Source of the DNA: Streptomyces longwoodensis
Lineage (GTDB): Bacteria; Actinomycetota; Actinomycetes; Streptomycetales; Streptomycetaceae
Reading direction: 5' to 3'
DNA length: 64,000 nt
Assembly (NCBI RefSeq): GCF_001514125.1
Contig: NZ_KQ948563.1
Coordinates: 58,469 to 122,468, forward strand
The position numbers and the translations under genes were made by a program. Below are positions 33,142 through 40,468 of the stretch, piece by piece (positions within the stretch are counted from its first letter, which is position 1; each line of letters begins with the position of its first letter). The notes below the pieces were generated by a model. The model saw only the letters and a program-made list of their open reading frames with translations, did no database searches and was not told where the DNA came from.

Positions 33142-34173
33142 GTGGGAAACCTGGGACAACCGGGAAACGGGGACTCGCCCGCCGTGTCCGTGCACGGCCT
33201 GCGCAAGCGCTACGGCGACGTGGAGGCCCTGTCCGGCCTGGACCTGACCGTGGCACCGGGCACCGTCCACGGACTGCTGGGCCCGAACGGCGCCGGCAAG
33301 AGCACCGTCGTACGGATCCTCAGCACGCTGACCCGCGCCACGGCGGGCCGGGCCACGGTCGCCGGACACGACGTGGCCGCACGGCCCGACGCGGTCCGCG
33401 AGGCCATCGGCCTGGCCGGACAGCACGCCGCCGTAGACGAGAAGCTCACCGGCCGGGAGAACCTGCGGATCTTCGGCAGGCTGGCCCGGCTGGGCCGCCG
33501 CGGCGCCCGCCACCGCGCCGACGACCTGCTGGAGCGGTTCGAGCTGACCGAGGCGGCCGACCGGCTGGTCGGCACGTACTCCGGTGGCATGCGCCGGCGC
33601 ATCGACCTGATCGCCAGCCTGCTGCGCGCCCCCGCGGTGCTCTTCCTGGACGAGCCCACCACCGGACTCGACCCGCGCAGCCGCCTGGACATCTGGGCGA
33701 TCGTGCGCGAGCTGGTCGCCGAGGGCACGACGGTGCTGCTCACCACCCAGTACCTGGACGAGGCGGACCAGCTGGCGTCCGCCGTGGCCGTGGTCGACCG
33801 CGGCCGGGTGATCGCCGAGGGCAGCCCCGCCGAGCTGAAGGCGCGGATCGGCAGCCACGTCGACGTCGAGGTGGGCGGCGAGGCCGACCTGGCGGGTGCA
33901 GTGGCCGTCCTGGAACGGCTGACCGGCGGCCGGCCGGCGGTCGAGGACCTGCGGATCGTCACCGGGGTGCCGGGCCGGGCGCCGTCGGTGCCGCGGCTGG
34001 TGCGCGAGCTGGACGCGGCCGGCGTGGCGGTCCAGGACGTCGGCGTCCGCCGCCCGAGCCTCGACGACGTGTTCCTCACGCTGACCGGCCGCACCACCGG
34101 AACCGGTGGAGCCGACGGGGGCGCGACCGGGATGCGGCGGCACGACCGGGCGAAGGAAGGGGCGACGGCATGA
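33142..34173 (+). CDS. ABC transporter ATPase (DrrA-like), second system
   Basis: This 343-residue DrrA-type ATPase has Walker A LGPNGAGKSTVVRI, signature YSGGMRRRIDLI, Walker B VLFLDEPTTGLDPRS, H-loop region LLTTQYLDEADQL and C-terminal RRPSLDDVFLTLTG. GTG at 33142 has AGGGG upstream. It shares architecture with the 18-19 kb exporter but is a distinct copy with a TetR regulator. The stop overlaps the permease ATG. Probable function: drug or lipid efflux. Confidence 0.93.
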   Translation: MGNLGQPGNGDSPAVSVHGLRKRYGDVEALSGLDLTVAPGTVHGLLGPNGAGKSTVVRILSTLTRATAGRATVAGHDVAARPDAVREAIGLAGQHAAVDEKLTGRENLRIFGRLARLGRRGARHRADDLLERFELTEAADRLVGTYSGGMRRRIDLIASLLRAPAVLFLDEPTTGLDPRSRLDIWAIVRELVAEGTTVLLTTQYLDEADQLASAVAVVDRGRVIAEGSPAELKARIGSHVDVEVGGEADLAGAVAVLERLTGGRPAVEDLRIVTGVPGRAPSVPRLVRELDAAGVAVQDVGVRRPSLDDVFLTLTGRTTGTGGADGGATGMRRHDRAKEGATA

Positions 34174-34955
34174 TCGTCCTGGCGGACGGACTCACCCTCG
34201 TGGAGCGCAAGCTGCTCCACCTCCGGCACCAGCCCGGCACCCTGGTCGCGATGCTGGTGATGCCCGCGGTCATGGTGGTGCTCTTCGGTTTCGTCTTCGG
34301 CAGCGCCATCAAGGTGCCCGGCGGCGGCAACTACCGCGAGTACCTGATGCCCGGCCTCTTCGTCATGACCGGCGTGTTCGCGCTGTCGTCCGCGATGGTG
34401 GACGTCGCCACCGACCAGGGCCGCGGGGTCACCGACAGGCTGCGCTCGATGCCCACCGCGCGCGCCGCGGTGCCCGTCGGGCAGACCGGCGCCGACACCG
34501 TCACCGGCCTCTTCGGCCTGCTGATCCTGATGGCCTCGGGGCTGGCGTTCGGCTGGCGGGCCCACCACGGCCTCGGCCACGCGCTCGGCGCCATCGGGGT
34601 TCTGCTGCTGTTCCGGTACACGATGTCGTGGGTCGGCACCTACCTCGGCCTGATCATGCCCTCCGCGCAGACGGCCGACGCGCTGGCGCCGCTCACGCTG
34701 CCGCTGAGCATGCTGTCCAACGCGTTCGTGCCGACGGACGGCATGCCGGGCTGGCTACGGGTCGTCTGCGAGGGCAACCCCCTCAGCGCGGCGGTCGCCG
34801 CCTGCCGGTCGCTGTTCGGCAACCCGGGCGCGGCGGCAGCGGGCGGCTCCTGGCCGCTCACCCACCCGCTGGCCGCGACCCTGCTGTGGTCCGCGTTCCT
34901 CCTGGCGGTCTTCGTGCCCCTGTCGGTACGGCGGTTCACCCGCGCGGGACTCTGA
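34170..34955 (+). CDS. ABC-2 type permease (DrrB-like), second system
   Basis: This 261-residue permease has six hydrophobic segments. ABC-2 features include LVMPAVMVVLFGFVFGSAIKVPGGGNYREYLMPGLF, then RGVTDRLRSMPTARAAVPVGQT and MPGWLRVVCEGNPLSAAVAACRSLFG. It is translationally coupled to the ATPase (ATGA). With that protein it would form a DrrAB-like exporter of unknown substrate. It converges with tetR with 61 bp between stops. Confidence 0.93.
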   Translation: MIVLADGLTLVERKLLHLRHQPGTLVAMLVMPAVMVVLFGFVFGSAIKVPGGGNYREYLMPGLFVMTGVFALSSAMVDVATDQGRGVTDRLRSMPTARAAVPVGQTGADTVTGLFGLLILMASGLAFGWRAHHGLGHALGAIGVLLLFRYTMSWVGTYLGLIMPSAQTADALAPLTLPLSMLSNAFVPTDGMPGWLRVVCEGNPLSAAVAACRSLFGNPGAAAAGGSWPLTHPLAATLLWSAFLLAVFVPLSVRRFTRAGL

Positions 34956-35016
34956 CGCGCGAAGCCGCGGCCGGTGCGGTGGGAGCGGGGGGAAGCGGCG
35001 GGAGCGGCGGGAGCTC

Positions 35017-35799
35017 TCAGCCCCGCCGCCCGGCGAGCGCGGGGAAGCGCGCCTCGATGCCGTCCAGCAGGACGGCCAGCCCGGTCTCGAACCGCTCGTC
35101 GCGGCTGGGGTAGCGGGCCTCGCGGACCATCCGGTCGAGGTAGGGGAACCGGCCGGTGGCCAGCAGCTCCCCGATGTACGGGCCCATCCGCTGCTGCCAC
35201 GTCCTGCGGTCCATGCCGGAGCGCAGGGCGGCCTCCCGCTCGGCCGTCTCGGCCTGCGTGGCGCCGGTGACCCAGTGCCGGATCAGGTTCACCACCTGCA
35301 TCATCTCGTCGATGCCCAGCCCCCGGCCGTCGACCAGCGCCAGGTCGCGCTCGTTGCCGCGCAGCATGTTGGGTCCCATGACCGGCCGGCTCGCGACGGC
35401 GTGCGCGAGCCAGGGGTGCCGGCGCAGGGTCTCCCGGTAGCGCCGGGCGAAGGTGGCGAGGTCGGCCCGTACGTCACCGGTCGGCTCCTGCGGCTCGTAC
35501 CCGAGGGCCTGGTCGATCACGACGGCGTACAGGTCCTCCTTGGTCGGCAGGTACCGGTACAGCGTCATCGCCCCGGTCCCCAGCTCCTTGGCGATGCGGC
35601 GCATCGTCACCGCCTCGATGCCCTCGCCGTCGGCCAGCGCGATCGCCACTTCGGCGATGCGCTCACGGCTGTACGCCGGCACCGGCCCGCGCGCTCCCCG
35701 CTCGGGCCGCATCCAGATGATCGGCTGCGGGTCGTTCAGGTCGCCCGGGTCACTCGGGCGGTCGCCGCTCGGGCGGTGCACGTCGTGTGGTTCGGCCAT
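35017..35799 (-). CDS. TetR family repressor
   Basis: This 260-residue regulator has a TetR HTH at residues about 45-90 (IAEVAIALADGEGIEAVTMRRIAKELGTGAMTLYRYLPTKEDLYAVVIDQA) and a TetR_C ligand domain typical of regulators next to DrrAB exporters. A 30-residue N-terminal extension precedes the HTH. Similar operators in front of this gene and of the exporter indicate that it controls both, derepressed by the exported compound (inference). ATG at 35799. Confidence 0.93.
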   Translation of the reverse strand: MAEPHDVHRPSGDRPSDPGDLNDPQPIIWMRPERGARGPVPAYSRERIAEVAIALADGEGIEAVTMRRIAKELGTGAMTLYRYLPTKEDLYAVVIDQALGYEPQEPTGDVRADLATFARRYRETLRRHPWLAHAVASRPVMGPNMLRGNERDLALVDGRGLGIDEMMQVVNLIRHWVTGATQAETAEREAALRSGMDRRTWQQRMGPYIGELLATGRFPYLDRMVREARYPSRDERFETGLAVLLDGIEARFPALAGRRG

Positions 35800-35814
35800 G
35801 GGCCCATGCTAAGT

Positions 35815-35830
35815 GCGTACAGCGTTCTCA
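35815..35830. promoter_or_regulatory. Putative TetR autoregulatory site
   Basis: GCGTACAGCGTTCTCA matches the two exporter-side repeats at 13 of 16 bases and lies 16 bp upstream of the tetR ATG. Confidence 0.7.
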
Positions 35831-35916
35831 CCGTGCTCAGCGCGGGCGCGGACGCGGTCGCGGACGCGGACGGCACCCGGAGCGACCGCCCGCAGCGCCC
35901 GCCCGTCGGGCGGCGC

Positions 35917-36795
35917 TCACCTGCCGCCCCGCTCCCCCGTCCGCCCACCGGCGGCACCGCGCCCGGGCCGCACCTCCCCCGGTCCCGCGTCCGGGGCCTG
36001 CGCGGTCTGCGCCTCCTGGGCGGGGGGCCGCTGCCGGTGCCTCGGTACGACGGCGCGCCGGGGCGGGCGGGTCAGGGTGATCTGCCGGACCAGCTGCTGG
36101 AAGCAGGCCAGCGACGCGACGCTCGGCAGGGCCGCCGCGACGTGGCCGGTCAGCGACCGGGGCGACTGGAGCACGCAGATCAGCAGCGCGGTCGCCGAGA
36201 ACAGGAGCACCACGCACCAGGAGTGGACGGCACGCCGCTGGTGCACGGCGGCCCGCAGCACCGAGAGGGCCGCCACCAGCCACGGCCCGTACACGAGCAG
36301 CGGCCACCACGCGGCCATGCCGCCTCCCGTGCGGGTGACCGCCAGCAGGTGCAGGGGGCTGTAGGCGACCATGCCGCCGAACAGGCTCACCGCCGATGCC
36401 ATGACGGCCACCATTCCCGTGATGGACAGGCTGACCAGCCGGAGGCTGCTGATGCGCCGGCGCTTCCGGACCTTCCGGTGTCCCGCGGGCGCGTGCCGCA
36501 GGGGCGGCAGTTCCGCGGTGAGGTCCTGGAGGTTGCGCAGCGGCGTACCGGGCGCCGGGTCGACGAGGGAGGCCTCCTCGCGCGCCGCGGGGATCTTCGG
36601 CCGCGGCTCGCCGTCGCGCTCCATGGCGTCCTGCAGCATGAAGGCGAGCTCTTCCGCCGGGTCCCAGATCAGGTCCGCGGTGTCCGCCCGGTCGACGAAG
36701 ACGTCCGAGGCCGCCCGGTGGCGGCCCGTGCCGACGTCATGAAATTGCTGCCCGGGATCCTGGAATCCCCACGGGCCCGTTCGTTCGTCGTACAT
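35917..36795 (-). CDS. DUF2637-like membrane protein
   Basis: This 292-residue protein has an acidic soluble N-terminus (about 105 residues), a basic KVRKRRR stop, then four hydrophobic segments (about residues 118-225) and a Pro/Arg/Gly-rich tail. The arrangement, with ISSLRLVSLSITGMVAVMASAVSLFGG and later YGPWLVAALSVLRAAVHQRR, resembles the DUF2637 group, found in Streptomyces and in plasmid spread-type proteins. The match is by appearance only. It lies 13 bp downstream of a small unknown gene, presumably one operon. Confidence 0.72.
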   Translation of the reverse strand: MYDERTGPWGFQDPGQQFHDVGTGRHRAASDVFVDRADTADLIWDPAEELAFMLQDAMERDGEPRPKIPAAREEASLVDPAPGTPLRNLQDLTAELPPLRHAPAGHRKVRKRRRISSLRLVSLSITGMVAVMASAVSLFGGMVAYSPLHLLAVTRTGGGMAAWWPLLVYGPWLVAALSVLRAAVHQRRAVHSWCVVLLFSATALLICVLQSPRSLTGHVAAALPSVASLACFQQLVRQITLTRPPRRAVVPRHRQRPPAQEAQTAQAPDAGPGEVRPGRGAAGGRTGERGGR

Positions 36796-36807
36796 GATAC
36801 GGACCGA

Positions 36808-37098
36808 CTATTCCGCGCCGGGAAAAGGCGAATGGCCTTGTGCGGTCATCCAGCGGCGGGCCAGATCGGCCTCCATGCAGAGCATCGATTCCACGAAGTC
36901 CCGCAGCAGCGGCTCGGTCACCCGGAGGGTCACCGCCCTTCCGTCCCTGATCAGCGCCCCGTTGGTCACGGCCGCCGAACCCCTTGGAGCCGGGACGTAG
37001 GTGTACGCCCCCAGTACGGCAGCCCGCTCGATCAGTTGACCCGCTCGTCCCTCGGTCGCCCTGAGGTCGAAGCACCCATCCCCGGTTGCCTTCGTCAT
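36808..37098 (-). CDS. Small protein of unknown function
   Basis: This 96-residue soluble protein begins MTKATGDGCFDLRATEGRAGQLIERAAVLGAYTYVP; its middle VTNGALIRDGRAVTLRVTEPLLRDFVESMLCMEADLARRW is mixed alpha/beta. No family was recognised. ATG at 37098 is preceded by GGTGGGAT. It is translated just before the DUF2637-like gene. Codon usage is normal for the window. It lies 175 bp from the tRNA-Thr gene and may belong to a conserved pair with the neighbour. Confidence 0.75.
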   Translation of the reverse strand: MTKATGDGCFDLRATEGRAGQLIERAAVLGAYTYVPAPRGSAAVTNGALIRDGRAVTLRVTEPLLRDFVESMLCMEADLARRWMTAQGHSPFPGAE

Positions 37099-37236
37099 AT
37101 CCCACCTAACGGCGCCCGGGTGACACGGATACTGTGGCGAACGGGTGAGGGAATTGACAGACGAGCACTATTCCGACGACCCCTAATTCGGATACTTCAG
37201 GTCAATGACCGGGCTCGGGAACCACGAAAATGACAA

Positions 37237-37270
37237 AGACCCCAGTCCGAATGCTTCCGGACTGGGGTCT
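37237..37270 (-). terminator. Terminator of tRNA-Thr
   Basis: A perfect 13-bp stem (AGACCCCAGTCCG and complement, 8-nt loop) begins 3 bp after the encoded CCA. On the minus strand it is followed by TTTGTCATTTT, a reasonable intrinsic terminator. Confidence 0.92.
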
Positions 37271-37272
37271 GG

Positions 37273-37349
37273 TGGAGCCGCCTTCGGGATTCGAACCCGA
37301 GACCTACGCATTACGAGTGCGTTGCTCTGGCCATCTGAGCTAAGGCGGC
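37273..37349 (-). tRNA. tRNA-Thr (CGT anticodon)
   Basis: The minus strand folds as a standard cloverleaf: acceptor GCCGCCT/AGGCGGC, D-arm GCTCAGATGGCCAGAGC, anticodon stem ACGCA/TGCGT with loop CTCGTAA (anticodon CGT, reading ACG), and TCGGGTTCGAATCCCGA T-arm. The discriminator is U and CCA is encoded (37273-37275). Confidence 0.97.
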
Positions 37350-37436
37350 GCGCCGTTCCGCACCATGGTGCGATCGGCAACGTCGGTAAGTCTACACAGT
37401 TTCCCAGGGTGCTCCGACCACACCCTGGCCCCCGCC

Positions 37437-39056
37437 CTAGGCGCAGCGCTTGCCCTTCGCGGGGGGCGTGCCGCGCAGCAGGTAGGTGTCGATCGCGGTG
37501 TCGATGCAGGAGCTGCCGCGGCCGTACGCGGTGTGGCCGTCGCCCTCGTAGGTCAGCAGGCGGCCGGAGGCGAGCTGGCCGGCCAGGGACCGGGCCCAGC
37601 GGTACGGGGTCGCCGGGTCGCGGGTGGTGCCGACCACGACGATCGGCGCCGCGCCCTTCGCCTCGATGCGGTGCGGCTCACCCGTGGGCCCGACCGGCCA
37701 GTACGCGCAGTTCAGCGACGACCAGGCCAGGCCCTCGCCGAAGACCGGCGACGCGGCCTCGAACGACGGCACCGCCTTCGTCACCTGGTCCGGGGTGTCG
37801 AAGGAGGGCGGCAGGTCCAGGCAGTTCACGGCCGCGTTGGCGAACATCAGGTTGCTGTACCGGCCGTCCGGGTCCCGCTCGTAGTAGCTGTCCGACAGGG
37901 CGAGCAGGCCGGAGCCGTCGCCGCGCTTGACCGCCGCGGTCAGCGCCTCGCTCAGCTCGCCCCACGCGCTCTCGTCGTACATCGCCGCGATCACCCCGGT
38001 CGTGGCCAGCGACTCACCGAGCGTGCGGCCGTCGGCGTCGCCGGTCGGGATCGGGCGGGCGTCGAGCCGGTCGAAGAACGCCGTGAGGTTGCGGCCCACC
38101 TGGGCGGGCGTCGTACCGCGGCCGCCGAGCGGGCAGTCCGACTGCCGTACGCAGTCCTTCGCGAACGACTGGAACGCCGTCTCGAAGCCCTTCGTCTGGT
38201 CCAGGTTCATCCGGCGCGCCGACAGCGACGGGTCCATCGCGCCGTCCAGCACCAGCCGGCCCACCCGCTTCGGGTACAGCCCCGCGTACGTCGCGCCGAG
38301 GAACGTGCCGTACGACGCCCCCACGTAGTGCAGCTTCTCGTCGCCGAGCAGGGCCCGCAGGATGTCCATGTCCCGCGCCGCCTCGACCGTGGAGACGTGC
38401 CGCAGCAGCGTCGGGGCGTCGGCGCCGCACCCCTCGGCGAACGTCTTGAACGCGTCGACCAGCTCGGTCTTCTCCCGCTGGTCGTCCGGCGTGACGTCGG
38501 TCTGCGTGTACGCGTCCATCTTCGGCCCGTCCAGGCACTCGACGGGCTCGCTGCGGGCCACGCCGCGCGGGTCGACGGCCACCATGTCGTAGCGGGCGCG
38601 CACCGGAGCCGGGTAGCCCACGCCCGCGTACTGCTGGAGGTAGCCGATCGCCGAGCCGCCCGGGCCGCCCGGATTCACCAGCAGCGACCCGATCCGCTTC
38701 CCCGGGCCGGTGGCCTTCTTGCGGGCCACCGCCAGCCGTACGTCGCCACCGTCCGGCTTCGCGTAGTCGAGCGGCGCCTTCATGGTGGTGCACTGGAATC
38801 CGGGCACACCGCAGTCGCGCCAGCTCAGCTTCTGGCCGTAGTACGGCGCCAGCGCCGACGGCGTCGCCGTCGGCAGCGGGGTCAGCACCGCCTGGGCCGC
38901 GGCGGTACTGGTCGAGCCCGCGGCAGTGCTGGCGCCTTGGGCGGAGCAGGCCGGGACGAGCAGTGCGGCTACGGCGAGCAGACCGAGACCGGTGAGGGGC
39001 CGGCACCTTCGGTGGCCGGTGCGAGTGCGGGGGCGGGGGGAGCGCAGGGCGTGCAT
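37437..39056 (-). CDS. Secreted tripeptidyl-aminopeptidase-like alpha/beta hydrolase (lipoprotein)
   Basis: This 539-residue S33-type peptidase has a signal peptide with lipobox LLVPAC (Cys about residue 37). The nucleophile elbow is VGASYGTFLGATYAG, the oxyanion region NPGGPGGSAIGYL, and the TAP C-terminal domain supplies Asp (VVVGTTRDPATPY) and His (GDGHTAYG). Streptomyces homologues remove tripeptides from secreted proteins. Six or more cysteines suggest disulfides. ATG at 39056 follows TTG. It is an exported enzyme, probably membrane-tethered. Confidence 0.93.
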   Translation of the reverse strand: MHALRSPRPRTRTGHRRCRPLTGLGLLAVAALLVPACSAQGASTAAGSTSTAAAQAVLTPLPTATPSALAPYYGQKLSWRDCGVPGFQCTTMKAPLDYAKPDGGDVRLAVARKKATGPGKRIGSLLVNPGGPGGSAIGYLQQYAGVGYPAPVRARYDMVAVDPRGVARSEPVECLDGPKMDAYTQTDVTPDDQREKTELVDAFKTFAEGCGADAPTLLRHVSTVEAARDMDILRALLGDEKLHYVGASYGTFLGATYAGLYPKRVGRLVLDGAMDPSLSARRMNLDQTKGFETAFQSFAKDCVRQSDCPLGGRGTTPAQVGRNLTAFFDRLDARPIPTGDADGRTLGESLATTGVIAAMYDESAWGELSEALTAAVKRGDGSGLLALSDSYYERDPDGRYSNLMFANAAVNCLDLPPSFDTPDQVTKAVPSFEAASPVFGEGLAWSSLNCAYWPVGPTGEPHRIEAKGAAPIVVVGTTRDPATPYRWARSLAGQLASGRLLTYEGDGHTAYGRGSSCIDTAIDTYLLRGTPPAKGKRCA

Positions 39057-39147
39057 CAAGCGAGCGTAACTCTGCGCAATCAGTTAGGTGCTCTGCGCGA
39101 CGGATGCCCCTCGGACGAGTGACACCCTCCTCAGCCGTCCCGCGCGC

Positions 39148-40353
39148 TCAGCCCGCTCTCAGCGCCATCGTCATCGCCTCCACCGCCAGCAGCGGCGCGA
39201 CGTTGCGGTCCAGGGCGTCGCGGCACGCGGCGACCGCCTCGATGCGGCGCAGCGTCGCCTCGGGGGTGCTCGCGCGGGCCAGCCGCTCCAGGGCGTCCTC
39301 CGCGTCCGCGTTGGCGATGGCGACGCGGGAGCCGAGCTGGAGGGCGAGCACGTCGCGGTAGAAGGCGGTGAGGTCGGTGAGGGCGACGTCGAGGCTGTCG
39401 CGCTGGGTCCGCGTGCGGCGGCGCTTCTGCTTGTCCTCCAGGTCCTTCATCACGCCCGCGGTGCCGCGCGGGAGCCGGCCGCCCTGGGCCGCGCCCAGCG
39501 CCGCCTTCAGCTCCTCGGTCTCCTTGCCGTCCAGCTCCTCGGCGAGCGCCTTGGCGTCCTCGGCGGCCGCGTCGACCAGTTCCTGGGCCGCCTTCAGGGC
39601 TCCGCCGACGTCCTCGACGCGCAGCGGCAGCTTCAGCACGGCGGCGCGGCGCTCACGGGCGGCGGGGTCGGTGGCGAGGCGCCGGGCGCGGTCGATGTGG
39701 CCCTGCGTGGCGCGGGCGGCGGCCATCGCGACGGCGGGCTCGACACCCTCCCTGCGCATCAGCAGGTCGGCGACCGCGTCGACCGAGGGCGTGCGCAGGT
39801 TCAGGTGGCGGCAGCGGGAGCGGATCGTGGGCAGCACGTCCTCGATGGACGGGGCGCACAGCAGCCAGACGGTGCGGGGGGCGGGCTCCTCGACGGCCTT
39901 GAGGACGGCGTTGGCCGACTTCTCGTTCAGGCGCTCGGCGTCCTCGACGAGGATGACCTGCCAGCGGCCGTTCGCCGGCGAGGTGAACGACTTGCGGACC
40001 GTGTCGCGCATGTCCTCGGCGAGGATCTGGGTGCCGACGGCGGCGACGGTCGTGACGTCCGCGTGCGTGCCGATCAGCGCGGTGTGGCAGCCGTCGCAGA
40101 AGCCGCAGCCGGGGACCCCGCCCAGGGCCCGGTCGGGGCTGACGCACTGGAGGGCGGCGGCGAAGGCGCGGGCGGCCTGGTTGCGGCCGGCCCCCGGAGG
40201 TCCGGTGAACAGCCACGCGTGCGTCATCTTCGACGCCTCGGGCGGCGGGGCGCCGGTCGAGATCGCCGTGACGAACGCGTCGGCGTCCCGGGCGGCCGCG
40301 GCCAGCTGCTCGCAGACCTTCTCCTGCCCGACCAGGTCGTCCCACACGGTCAT
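39148..40353 (-). CDS. holB: DNA polymerase III subunit delta'
   Basis: This 401-residue clamp-loader subunit starts MTVWDDLVGQEKVCEQLAAA. The P-loop reads FTGPPGAGRNQAARAF, with Arg-Asn in place of Lys-Ser/Thr, as expected for a delta' that does not hydrolyse ATP. The zinc finger is VPGCGFCDGCHTALIG. SRC-like RSRCRHLNLRTPS is present. It lies downstream of tmk (115-bp gap), an order (tmk-holB) common in bacteria. It works in replication to load the beta clamp. Confidence 0.95.
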   Translation of the reverse strand: MTVWDDLVGQEKVCEQLAAAARDADAFVTAISTGAPPPEASKMTHAWLFTGPPGAGRNQAARAFAAALQCVSPDRALGGVPGCGFCDGCHTALIGTHADVTTVAAVGTQILAEDMRDTVRKSFTSPANGRWQVILVEDAERLNEKSANAVLKAVEEPAPRTVWLLCAPSIEDVLPTIRSRCRHLNLRTPSVDAVADLLMRREGVEPAVAMAAARATQGHIDRARRLATDPAARERRAAVLKLPLRVEDVGGALKAAQELVDAAAEDAKALAEELDGKETEELKAALGAAQGGRLPRGTAGVMKDLEDKQKRRRTRTQRDSLDVALTDLTAFYRDVLALQLGSRVAIANADAEDALERLARASTPEATLRRIEAVAACRDALDRNVAPLLAVEAMTMALRAG

Positions 40354-40468
40354 CGCTCGGCGCCGCCCTTCCGTGGTGCTCGGTGTCGCGGCTTCCATTG
40401 TGGGGGGCGGCACTGACAGCGGACGCCGTCAGCGGGTCCGCCGTCGGTGCAGCCCCCCACCGGGAACC

